A DNA stretch of 15,055 bases from DATARH01 sp036489765 (GCA_036489765.1 DASXFE010000055.1:1-15055), one strand, 5' to 3'; shown: positions 7,363 to 14,115, counted from the stretch's first letter. The notes: a model not told the origin generated them from the sequence alone. Numbers and translations are program-made.

Positions 7363-8327
7363 CAGTTCGGCACCCATGCCGCGCACCTGACCTCGCCGAA
7401 CTCGCGGGCGATCTTGCGCCACGACGCGCCGGCATCCTCGGTGACATAGACCTCGCCGAAGAGGCTATGCGCGACGATGCGGTTCGCCTCCGCGGGATGG
7501 GTCGCGAGGCCCCACATCGTCGCATTCGGTTCGGTCGGCAGGTTCAGGATCTCCCAGCGCTGGCCGTAATCCGTGGTGCGCAGCACATGCCCCTTTTCGC
7601 CGGTCGTCGTCTCGCCGCAGCCGGCATAGAGCACGCCGGGGTCGTCGGTCTTGACCGCGAGCCCGCGGGCGTAGGGCAGGGGCCATTTCTCGCGGATCTC
7701 CAGCGACTGCCACGTGTCACCGAGATTGTCGCTGACGAACACCTCGCGCGCCGTGCTGGCATAGACGCGCTTGGGCTCGGTCTTGGCGATCGCCATCGAA
7801 TGGATGTCGGGGTCGTAGAGGCCGGTCTTCTGGTGCGTCCACGTGTCCCCGCCGTCCGTGCTGCGGAAGATCCCGTCGATCTCGACCCCGGCCCAGACGA
7901 TGTTGTGGTCGTCGGGGTCGACGACGAGCCCGGTGACGAACGGCACCCCGATCGAGCATTGCGGGGCGATGTCGACATTGAGCCGCTCCCAATGCCGCCC
8001 GGCGTCGCGCGAGCGGTAGACCCCGGCCGGGCGGGTGCCGGCAAACAGGGTGTCGGGATCGACCGGATCGATCGTCAGCGACCAGACCGTCGGCAGCGCG
8101 CCCTCATCGCCGACCCGTTCCCACCCGAACCCGCCGTCGCGGGTCGCGAAGAGCCCCGTATCGCCGGCCGCATAAACCGTCTGTGCCTCGGTAGGATGGG
8201 CGACCAGGGCCTGGATTCGGCTGTTCAGCGGAAACGGGGCGCGGTGCCGCGTCCACGACTGGCCCGAATCGGGGCTGTGCCACACGCCCCAGCCAGCCGT
8301 TCCCAGACAGATGCTGTAGTTCGCCAT
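7362..8327 (-). CDS. BNR/Asp-box beta-propeller protein
   Basis: This 321-residue protein carries seven Asp-box turns of the form x-D-x-G-x-x-W: DSGQSW, DGGFGW, DAGRHW, DGGDTW, the variant NLGDTW, DYGQRW and DAGASW. They are spaced about 40-50 residues apart, as expected for one seven-bladed propeller (sialidase / VPS10 / Ycf48-like fold). Blade strands such as VYRSRD, IFRSTDG and VLRTTD recur. No sialidase catalytic Arg triad is evident and no signal peptide is seen, so it is more likely a binding or scaffold propeller than a glycosidase. The start at 8327 (MANYSICLGTAGWG) is preceded by a GGAGAG-type ribosome site; the open frame extends 65 codons further but that part is Arg-rich and shows no propeller pattern. 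It is coupled to the downstream TPR gene. Confidence 0.82.
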   Translation of the reverse strand: MANYSICLGTAGWGVWHSPDSGQSWTRHRAPFPLNSRIQALVAHPTEAQTVYAAGDTGLFATRDGGFGWERVGDEGALPTVWSLTIDPVDPDTLFAGTRPAGVYRSRDAGRHWERLNVDIAPQCSIGVPFVTGLVVDPDDHNIVWAGVEIDGIFRSTDGGDTWTHQKTGLYDPDIHSMAIAKTEPKRVYASTAREVFVSDNLGDTWQSLEIREKWPLPYARGLAVKTDDPGVLYAGCGETTTGEKGHVLRTTDYGQRWEILNLPTEPNATMWGLATHPAEANRIVAHSLFGEVYVTEDAGASWRKIAREFGEVRCAAWVPN

Positions 8328-8463
8328 CGGCCGCACTCTCCGTCTCCTCCCCAGCTCGGGCACCGCCGAGTTTGACCTGTCCACGGCGATCCCACAACAG
8401 AGGATCGGGGCCCGCCGCACCGGCGACCGGCGCCGCTTCACCCTCGTTCTGCTCAGGCGCGTG

Positions 8464-8492
8464 TTGACCCATGAATGCCGAACGGCTAGACC
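8464..8492 (+). promoter_or_regulatory. Probable sigma-70 promoter of tRNA-Ser
   Basis: TTGACC (8464-8469), a 17-base spacer, then TAGACC (8487-8492). Transcription would start about 28 bases before the mature tRNA 5' end. The rest of the 199-base gap 8328-8526 shows no gene. Confidence 0.5.
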
Positions 8493-8526
8493 TAACCCCG
8501 CATACGCCGTGCACCCACTCATCGGT

Positions 8527-8618
8527 GGAGGGGTGGCCGAGTGGCTGAAGGCGGCGGTTTGCTAAACCGTTATACGGTTAACCCCGTATCGTGGGTTCGA
8601 ATCCCATCCCCTCCGCCA
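8527..8618 (+). tRNA. tRNA-Ser (anticodon GCU)
   Basis: Acceptor arm GGAGGGG (8527-8533) pairs with CCCCTCC (8608-8614), followed by G73 and an encoded CCA (8616-8618). The D-arm TGGCCGAGTGG, an anticodon loop with GCT at 8561-8563, a long class II variable arm and the T-arm GGGTTCGAATCCC are all present. The long variable arm and GCU anticodon identify serine (codons AGC/AGU). All stems are intact, so it should be functional. Confidence 0.97.
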
Positions 8619-8787
8619 CCTCAAGCCGACCGTCGCCGTTCCGTCCTCCAGGTCGGGTCGGGATTGGGGCCGCGTCCTGCGTGGCCGGCTCGGCTTTGAT
8701 CGGGGCAAAGTCGTCCAGCGGACCGCAACCGTCCGCGATAAGTGTCAGGCTGGTCGCAGGCGTTGGAGAGCCGCGCGGGCGTCGGGC

Positions 8788-9189
8788 TCAGATGTCGGAT
8801 GTCGGGGGGGCGGGAGCGTCGCGTGGCTCGCGCATCACCGCGTCGATCTGGGCGAGAAGCTGGTCGGTGCGGAACGGTTTCTCAATGATGGCATCGGCGC
8901 CGAGGAGGCGGGCCATTTCGAGCGCGTCGGTGTTGCCGGTGTGGCCGCCGCCGGAGATCGCGATGATCTTCGTGGCGCTGTCCTCGCGGCGGAGGGTCAG
9001 GATCGTCTCGATCCCCTCCTGGCGGGGCATATAGATATCGGTGACGATCAGGTCGAATTTCTGGCGGTGGTACTGCTCCATCCCGCGCAGACCGTCCTCG
9101 GCGGTGATCACGTCGTGCCCGTTTTGCATCAAGACGCGCGCCACCGAGCGCCGGATCAGCGTGTCATCGTCGATCAGGAGGATTTTCAT
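8788..9189 (-). CDS. Single-domain response regulator (receiver only)
   Basis: This 133-residue protein is a complete CheY-like receiver. The acidic pocket is D7-D9 (LLIDDD), the phosphoacceptor is D51 in IVTDIYMP, the switch Ser is S79 in IIAISGGG, and the conserved Lys is K104 in IEKPF. A 25-residue tail follows, with no DNA-binding or enzyme domain. It therefore probably acts through protein contact, as a phosphorelay intermediate or like CheY/DivK. No histidine kinase is in the window. The start at 9189 (MKILLIDDD) is chosen because it begins directly at the first beta strand; ATGs at 9198 and 9231 are in frame but add residues without receiver features. The T7 run and AT-rich stretch just upstream (9240-9260) separate it from the oxygenase genes, so it may have its own promoter. 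Confidence 0.93.
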   Translation of the reverse strand: MKILLIDDDTLIRRSVARVLMQNGHDVITAEDGLRGMEQYHRQKFDLIVTDIYMPRQEGIETILTLRREDSATKIIAISGGGHTGNTDALEMARLLGADAIIEKPFRTDQLLAQIDAVMREPRDAPAPPTSDI

Positions 9190-9249
9190 CGCCCCCATCC
9201 TGCTCGCACCTAGCCCAAAGCACGATAACACACAGGGTTAAAAAAAGGT

Positions 9250-9738
9250 TCAAATCGGGATCGCGAGCAGCGTGTCGATCTGGCGGCTGTCGAGCACGGC
9301 GTCCTTGCGGGCGAATTTCCAGGAGTCGCCGCCGCGGACGACCCGGTCGACATAGCGCCCGGCGGCGAAGAGCGTCATCGCGCCGTCCTGCATCGTGCGG
9401 ACGACAAGGAAATTGGCGGTGACGGCGATGGCTCCCGTTGGCGCCGCCTGCGTCTTCTCGATACGGAGATTGGCGACCAGGTGACGGTACCGCTGCGGCT
9501 CGTAGATATTGGCCTTGCGCAGCGCCATCACGCGGTCGACGAGCATGTTGCGCGAGGTTGCGTAGATGATGCCGAGCCGCATCCCGGCCTCGAAATTCTC
9601 TGCGGACGTCACGCGATAGGTGCAGTCCTCGGTGAAGAAGCCGGGCCAGTCCTCGAGCCGGTCGTTGTCGAGGCAAAAGGCATAATCGGCGTAAAGCGCC
9701 TCGAGCTCGAGGCGGCGGACCACCTCGTCCGGCGTCAT
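9250..9738 (-). CDS. Ring-hydroxylating dioxygenase beta subunit (NagH/AntB-like)
   Basis: This 162-residue protein has the NTF2-like fold of small Rieske oxygenase subunits. Typical features are the N-terminal LEALYADYAFCLDNDRLEDW, then FFTEDCTYRV, and the central block MLVDRVMALRKANIYEPQRYRHLV followed by NFLVVRTMQDG. The subunit has a structural role in the alpha3beta3 hexamer and no metal site. The ATG overlaps the stop of the alpha gene (ATGA), so the two are made in step. The open frame continues upstream within the alpha gene, but only the start at 9738 gives the family-sized protein. Substrate cannot be read from this subunit. Confidence 0.92.
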   Translation of the reverse strand: MTPDEVVRRLELEALYADYAFCLDNDRLEDWPGFFTEDCTYRVTSAENFEAGMRLGIIYATSRNMLVDRVMALRKANIYEPQRYRHLVANLRIEKTQAAPTGAIAVTANFLVVRTMQDGAMTLFAAGRYVDRVVRGGDSWKFARKDAVLDSRQIDTLLAIPI

Positions 9739-10970
9739 CACAGACCCATCAGCGGGCGATAGGCCTGCCAGAACCCCCGAATCGACGCCTCGGTCGTACG
9801 CGTGTCGTCGGAGACGTGGTCGTGCCCCCCCATCTCCAGCACCGACAGGTCGTCCTCGGACCCGGCGATCGCGCGCTGCACGAACCCGCCGACCGCCCCG
9901 TCCTCCATCGACACATACCCGGCCGGGCCGACGAGGTTGCTTTGCAGGAGGCGGAGCTCGGTCATCTCCGCGTCGTCGTCCTCGAAGCCGAGATAGATCC
10001 ACTGCAATTCGGTCTCGTTGCGGCCCTTCGGCAGCACGAGGCGGAGCGCGATCGAGTTGTTGATCTGCTGCAGCACGAAATTCGGGAAGACCGAGAGGAT
10101 CTGCACCGTAATGTCGTCGCCGAACTCCTCCTTCGAGGCGAGGAGGCGCGGGTCGGCGAGCGAGAGCCCGTCGCGGTTCGACTGGATGTCGGCGTAGAGC
10201 TTGTCGCTGTCGGCCCGGTCCGCCCGCTTCCGGCCGCCCCGCGTATAGCTCGCATGGTTGCCGCTGTTTTCGCCGATCAGGACGCCGCCGCCGATCGACA
10301 GCCGGCTGATGCGGAATGTCGCGAAGAACGTGTGCAGCAGGCTGGCGTGGTAGGTGTCCTTGACGTTTTCGAGATAGAGCTTCCAGTTGTTGTGAAGGAT
10401 TTGCGAGGTCGTGCCGAGCACCGTGGGCTTGCCGTGCATGACCCGGCCGATCCGCTCGCCGATCTGGTTTCCGATGTATTCGGCGAACGGCGGCACGTCA
10501 TCCGACAGCGTGCCGAAGACGAGCCCGGCAAAATGGTCGACGCGGAGCTTTCTGAGCCCGTGCTCCTCGATCTTGAACGTGTCCGGCATCCCGCCCTTGC
10601 CGCCGATGCCGCGGCGGAACGCGACGCTCTTCAGATTGCCGTCGAGGTCGTACGCCCAGGAGTGGTAGACGCAGGTGAGGAGGTCCGTGTTGCCCTGGCG
10701 CTTCAGGCAGACGAGGTTGCCGCGATGGGCGCAGCGATTGACCATCGCATGGATCTGCCCGTCCTGGCCGCGCGTGACGATGACCGGCGTCTCGCCGAGG
10801 AACGTCGTCTTGTAGTCGCCAGCGTTGGGCAACTCGTCTTCGAGGCAGAGGAATTGCCAGGTCGGGCCGAGGAACACGCGGTCGAGCTCGCCCTTGTAGA
10901 TCTCCGGGTCGGTGAACATGCGATAGGGAACGCGCGAGTTCCCTTCTTTGGGCCAGGTCACTCCGGTCAT
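9738..10970 (-). CDS. Rieske ring-hydroxylating oxygenase alpha subunit, salicylate 5-hydroxylase-like
   Basis: This 410-residue protein has an N-terminal Rieske [2Fe-2S] domain with C80-A-H82 and C100-V-Y-H103, and a catalytic domain with the mononuclear iron facial triad D205-x2-H208-x4-H213 (NVKDTYHASLLH). The third iron ligand is probably an acidic residue in the MEDGAVGGFVQ block near the C-terminus. The text around NRCAHRGNLVCLKRQG, TCVYHSW and LENVKDTYHASLLH resembles NagG, the large oxygenase subunit of salicylate 5-hydroxylase, and more distantly anthranilate dioxygenase AntA. It would hydroxylate an aromatic acid using electrons from a ferredoxin and reductase, neither of which is adjacent. 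The start at 10970 is marked by AGGAGG seven bases upstream. It follows the KirBac stop by 19 bases. The precise substrate is inferred only. Confidence 0.92.
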   Translation of the reverse strand: MTGVTWPKEGNSRVPYRMFTDPEIYKGELDRVFLGPTWQFLCLEDELPNAGDYKTTFLGETPVIVTRGQDGQIHAMVNRCAHRGNLVCLKRQGNTDLLTCVYHSWAYDLDGNLKSVAFRRGIGGKGGMPDTFKIEEHGLRKLRVDHFAGLVFGTLSDDVPPFAEYIGNQIGERIGRVMHGKPTVLGTTSQILHNNWKLYLENVKDTYHASLLHTFFATFRISRLSIGGGVLIGENSGNHASYTRGGRKRADRADSDKLYADIQSNRDGLSLADPRLLASKEEFGDDITVQILSVFPNFVLQQINNSIALRLVLPKGRNETELQWIYLGFEDDDAEMTELRLLQSNLVGPAGYVSMEDGAVGGFVQRAIAGSEDDLSVLEMGGHDHVSDDTRTTEASIRGFWQAYRPLMGL

Positions 10971-10977
10971 CGGGTTT

Positions 10978-10983
10978 CCTCCT
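10978..10983 (-). promoter_or_regulatory. Strong Shine-Dalgarno of the Rieske alpha gene
   Basis: On the - strand this reads AGGAGG, seven bases before the ATG at 10970. It fixes the start and lies in the 19-base gap after the KirBac stop codon. Confidence 0.8.
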
Positions 10984-10989
10984 CGCACG

Positions 10990-11979
10990 TCACGTCTCCT
11001 CATCGAGCCGCATCGTATCATGGAACAGGCGGTAATCGATGGCGCGCCGGCCGTCTTCGGTCCAGCCGAGGATGTTGGTAAAGCGGCGGTCCCACAGGAT
11101 TTCGTGCGTCAGATACGAGGTGCGGGCATGGACGGTCTGCGCCAGCGTCTCGTCGATCCCGGTGGCGGTCACGACGAGCTCGCCGTTTGCGGCGGCGAGG
11201 GTTTCCGCGCTCTCCTCGTAAAACGGGCTTTCGCTGTCGATCACATGCATCACCGAAAACGTCAGCGCGAAGACCGGCGAGCGATGGCGCACCAGCGTCA
11301 AATCATAGAAGCGCCGACGCAAATCGCCTTCGAGGCTGATCTCGTCGCGAATGAGGGTCATCGTCACCTCGGCCGCGACGATCTGGTTCTGCCGCTCGTT
11401 GGCGAGCCGCACCGTCAGCGTCTGCTTCCCGTCATGCGGCCCGATCACCGCGACCTGGCTGAACAGCACGCGCGCGGTCGGGCGCGAGAACCGGGCAAAC
11501 ACCATCCCGGTCGACAAGGCGACGACCATCAGCCCGAACGCGCTCTCCACGGTCATCAGCAGATTGGCGTAGAGCGTCGCCGGCGTCATCTGTCCGTAGC
11601 CGATCGTCGCCATCGTCTCGACGCTGAAAAAGAACGCGTCGGCAAACGCGCCCGGCCGCGCCCCGGAAATCGCACCCGGCTCGATCAGATAGAGCAGCGC
11701 GAATATCGTGTTGGCCACGACATAGAGCGCCGCCCCGCCGAGGAAAAACCCGCACCATCCGACTGTCAGGATGCGATGGTACAAATCCCCGACCCAGAGC
11801 CGCGGAAGCCCCAGCGCCAGCACCCGATCGGCCCGGTTGCGCGCGATCAGATGGTTGAACCGCGGATCGACGCCATCCGGCGGCGCGGTCTGCAACGGCG
11901 CGTGGCGCCGGGCGCGTCTGGCGGGCCGTGTGGCGCGTTTGTGCGCGGCGCGCGAGGGCTTTTGGGCGTCATCCGACAC
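10990..11979 (-). CDS. KirBac-type inward-rectifier potassium channel
   Basis: This is a 329-residue channel. A basic N-terminal tail is followed by the slide helix (GDLYHRIL, about 64-71), the outer helix (about 72-98), the pore helix with selectivity filter TIGYG (125-129), and the inner helix (about 138-163) ending in FARFSRPTARVLFS. The C-terminal half is the Kir cytoplasmic immunoglobulin-like domain with typical blocks: LANERQNQIVAAEV, EGDLRRRFYDLTLVRHRSP and VMHVIDSESPFY. It conducts K+ across the cytoplasmic membrane; KirBac channels respond to lipids and pH. The GTG start at 11979 is the first codon that gives a normal KirBac N-terminus, though no clear ribosome site is seen. The frame stays open much further upstream, but that part is antisense to the TIR gene. 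It lies 19 bases from the Rieske alpha gene, so co-transcription is likely. Confidence 0.92.
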   Translation of the reverse strand: MSDDAQKPSRAAHKRATRPARRARRHAPLQTAPPDGVDPRFNHLIARNRADRVLALGLPRLWVGDLYHRILTVGWCGFFLGGAALYVVANTIFALLYLIEPGAISGARPGAFADAFFFSVETMATIGYGQMTPATLYANLLMTVESAFGLMVVALSTGMVFARFSRPTARVLFSQVAVIGPHDGKQTLTVRLANERQNQIVAAEVTMTLIRDEISLEGDLRRRFYDLTLVRHRSPVFALTFSVMHVIDSESPFYEESAETLAAANGELVVTATGIDETLAQTVHARTSYLTHEILWDRRFTNILGWTEDGRRAIDYRLFHDTMRLDEET

Positions 11980-12003
11980 AGGCGGATCATAGACGGCAAG
12001 GAA

Positions 12004-12053
12004 TGCGGGCGTCTCGCCCGCATTTCCTGTACCGGGCCGGCGAGACGCCCGCA
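12004..12053. repeat. REP-like inverted doublet in the KirBac/TIR divergent gap
   Basis: TGCGGGCGTCTCGCC (12004-12018) is the exact reverse complement of GGCGAGACGCCCGCA (12039-12053), with a 20-base loop. The left arm is itself a hairpin: GCGGGCG (12005-12011), TCT, CGCCCGC (12015-12021). The GCGGGCG-AGA/TCT-CGCCCGC core is of a kind repeated between genes in many GC-rich genomes. The element begins 25 bases upstream of the KirBac GTG and ends 61 bases before the TIR-TPR ATG. A weak -35-like TGGACA (12058-12063) lies on the TIR side without a convincing -10. Confidence 0.7.
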
Positions 12054-12114
12054 GTCCTGGACAAAACGCCGCCGTGCGGGCCAAATCACGTCGATCGCGT
12101 ATCAGGCGAAGCCG

Positions 12115-13884
12115 ATGCAAGGCAGGCGGATTTTCAGCGCGTTCTTCTCCTATTCGCACCTCGACGCGACGGCGACGCCGCGCCAAGTCGAGCCGCTGGC
12201 GGCCGAGCTGGAAAACATTGTCACCGCCCGTCTCGTCAATGCGCGCCTCGGGGTGTGGCGCGACGCCACCCATCTTCTGACCGGCCGCCGCTGGAACGAC
12301 GAGATCGAGAGCCGGCTGCGGTCGTCCGACATCCTGATCGTGTTGTTCAGCCCCGGCTGGATCAACTCCGATTACTGCCGCAAGGAATACACGGTCTTCG
12401 AGGAGGTCGAAGCCGGCCACGGTTCCGGCGAGCTGGTCGTGCCGATCCTCGTCCGTCCGATCGACGATCAGGAGGAGCATCTCGACGAGCACCAGCGTGG
12501 GATCTACGAGCGCCTCCGGCAGCGTCAATTCTACCCCAAGCTGGCGATAGGCGGCGGTCGCGGGCGCGCCGCCGCGATCGAGGAGGTCGCCGGCCACATC
12601 GTCAAGATCCTCAACGGGCGGCGGAACGCGGCGATCGCCGCGCAGGTCAGCGCCGATGAAAACGTGCCCCTGCCGATGCTGCGCGAAATCCTCGAAAACT
12701 TTGGCGAGGCCGGCGCCGCGCTCGACGCTGCGGCGATCGAGGCGCGGCTGCGGGCAAAGGCCGGCGAATACGCCGAGCTGCGCGATCGCCTCAACCGCCT
12801 GTCGAACGACGACCCGCGCGTCGGCGAATTGCGCCAAGAGGCCGCTCGCCTCATCGCCGCTGCCGATTTCGTCGCCGCCGACGCGGCGCTGTCCCAGGCC
12901 GAACAGCGCGACCTCGGCGCGGCCGAGGAAATGGAGGCGACCGCCCGCCAGCGTCGCCTCGGCGCCGCCGAAAGCCGCGCCGAACGCGCCGCCGCCGCCC
13001 GCCTGCAACTCGACTACCGCGCCGCCGCCGGCCACTACGCCGAGGCCGCCGCGATCCTCCCGCAGGACGAGACTCGGCAGCGTTGGGTCTACATCATGTC
13101 GCAGGCCGAGGCGCTCTACGACCACGGCAACGAGTTCGGCGACAACGCCGCGCTGCGCGAGGCGATCGACCTCTATCGCGAGTCGCTACCGCTGGTCCCG
13201 CGCGCCGCTACGCCAGTCGATTGGGCGACTGCGCAGAACAATCTCGGCATCGCGCTTTCGGTACTCGGTGAGCGGGAAAGCGGCAGGGCGCGGCTGGAAG
13301 AGGCGGTCGCCGCCTACCGCGCCGCGCTGGAGGAAAACACCCGCGAGCGCGTGCCGCTCGGCTGGGCGATGACGCAGAACAATCTCGGCAACGCGCTTCG
13401 GGTGCTGGGCGAGCGGGAGAGCGGCAGGGCGCGGCTGGAAGAGGCGGTCGCCGCCTACCGTGCCGCGCTGGAGGAAAACACCCGCGAGCGCGTGCCGCTC
13501 GACTGGGCGATGACGCAGAACAATCTCGGCAACGCGCTTCGGGTGCTGGGCGAACGGGAGAGCGGCACGGCGCGGCTGGAAGAGGCGGTTGCCGCCCTCC
13601 ACGCCGCGCTGGAGGAACGCACCCGCGAGCGCGTGCCTCTCCATTGGGCTCATTCCCAGCATGCGCTGGGGCATGCGCTGGCGGTGCTGGCGGAGCGCCG
13701 CGAAAGCCGCGCGGAGATGGAGGAAGCGGTGGCCTGCATGCGCCGCGCCGTCGACGCGTACGAACAGGTCGGCGAGAACTACCGGCTGCCGCAAGCGCGG
13801 CGTCGCGTTGACGAAATGCTGGCAGCGTTGGGAAGGTTGCGCCGGGCCACACCCCGCGCCACCCGGAAAAAAGCCGGCAGTTAG
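12115..13884 (+). CDS. TIR domain protein with C-terminal TPR repeats
   Basis: This is a 589-residue protein. A TIR domain covers about residues 5-165: strand A with FFSYSHLD (10-17), VWRDATHLLTGRRW (48-60), the acidic stretch NDEIE (61-65) where the candidate NADase Glu would lie, strand D DILIVLFSPGWINSDYCRKE (72-91), and VPILVRPI (109-116). A charged, Ala-rich helical region (about 185-315) follows, with coiled-coil character. Four 47-residue TPR-like units then start at residues 374, 421, 468 and 515 (QNNLG-x-AL-x-VLGERESG pattern), preceded by a diverged unit. Bacterial TIR domains often cleave NAD+ or make NAD-derived signals in phage defence, with the repeats as sensor; that role is inference here. 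No signal peptide or membrane segment is seen. ATG at 12115 has a weak AGGCGAA site. It is divergent from KirBac. Confidence 0.88.
   Translation: MQGRRIFSAFFSYSHLDATATPRQVEPLAAELENIVTARLVNARLGVWRDATHLLTGRRWNDEIESRLRSSDILIVLFSPGWINSDYCRKEYTVFEEVEAGHGSGELVVPILVRPIDDQEEHLDEHQRGIYERLRQRQFYPKLAIGGGRGRAAAIEEVAGHIVKILNGRRNAAIAAQVSADENVPLPMLREILENFGEAGAALDAAAIEARLRAKAGEYAELRDRLNRLSNDDPRVGELRQEAARLIAAADFVAADAALSQAEQRDLGAAEEMEATARQRRLGAAESRAERAAAARLQLDYRAAAGHYAEAAAILPQDETRQRWVYIMSQAEALYDHGNEFGDNAALREAIDLYRESLPLVPRAATPVDWATAQNNLGIALSVLGERESGRARLEEAVAAYRAALEENTRERVPLGWAMTQNNLGNALRVLGERESGRARLEEAVAAYRAALEENTRERVPLDWAMTQNNLGNALRVLGERESGTARLEEAVAALHAALEERTRERVPLHWAHSQHALGHALAVLAERRESRAEMEEAVACMRRAVDAYEQVGENYRLPQARRRVDEMLAALGRLRRATPRATRKKAGS
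13234..13797 (+). repeat. Four tandem 141-bp units encoding TPR repeats
   Basis: Unit starts (CAG of the QNNLG codons, or its equivalent) fall at 13234, 13375, 13516 and 13657, an exact 141-base period. In a shifted phase, 13279-13419 and 13420-13560 differ at only 3 of 141 bases, one of which changes an amino acid (Gly to Asp). The fourth unit is well diverged. This indicates a recent in-frame duplication inside the TIR-TPR gene. Confidence 0.95.
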
Positions 13885-13920
13885 AAATCTACCCAGGTAA
13901 GTTGAACTTGCACCCTTGGT

Positions 13921-13950
13921 CCGTCATCCCGGCCTTCGCCGGGATGACGG
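13921..13950. repeat. Perfect palindrome, dispersed TCATCCCGGC-type element / possible terminator
   Basis: CCGTCATCCCGGC (13921-13933) and GCCGGGATGACGG (13938-13950) pair perfectly over 13 bases with a CTTC loop. It lies 36 bases after the TIR-TPR stop. Sequences of this type are common dispersed palindromes in alphaproteobacteria. No T-run follows, but it could still end transcription. The rest of the 270-base gap 13885-14154 shows no gene. Confidence 0.75.
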
Positions 13951-14115
13951 CCTGTCGCGGGTCGGATCAACGAATCTGGCACGGGAACAGATCAGGCCCT
14001 GAAACTTTTGCGAAAGCGATCAACCTCACGCGTTAGCATTTGTCAACCTCCGCGCGAGCCGAGGCCTCCTGATAAATTCCGGCAAATAACAGGGATAACA
14101 GGAGGGGAGCAGGAG

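Noticed and set aside
7362..8327. Asp-box protein considered as a sialidase
   Set aside because: The Asp boxes are clear, but no catalytic Arg triad, Tyr/Glu pair or signal peptide can be seen.
8619..8787. Gap between tRNA-Ser and the response regulator, checked for an attachment site or small gene
   Set aside because: No repeat of the tRNA end, no integrase and no convincing coding pattern; the + strand open frame there starts inside the tRNA.
9232..9260. T7 run after the oxygenase beta stop, considered as an intrinsic terminator
   Set aside because: No GC-rich stem precedes it on the - strand, so an intrinsic terminator is not supported; it may equally be part of the response regulator promoter region.
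10948..12114. + strand open frame preceding the TIR domain (978 codons in all)
   Set aside because: This part is antisense to KirBac and is Arg/His/Gln-rich shadow sequence. The TIR domain begins normally at the ATG at 12115.
11980..13125. Long - strand open frame that extends the KirBac frame to 711 codons
   Set aside because: The added part is antisense to the TIR-TPR gene and has no channel-like sequence; it stays open only because of GC-rich codon bias. KirBac proteins are about 300-330 residues.
13234..13797. Tandem repeat array considered as a CRISPR-like or minisatellite locus
   Set aside because: The units are 141 bases, directly contiguous with no spacers, in frame, and encode a clear TPR pattern.
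14091..14112. AGGGATAACAGG resembling the core of an I-SceI homing site
   Set aside because: Only 12 of the 18 bases match, there is no intron or homing endonuclease nearby, and a chance match is the simpler reading.
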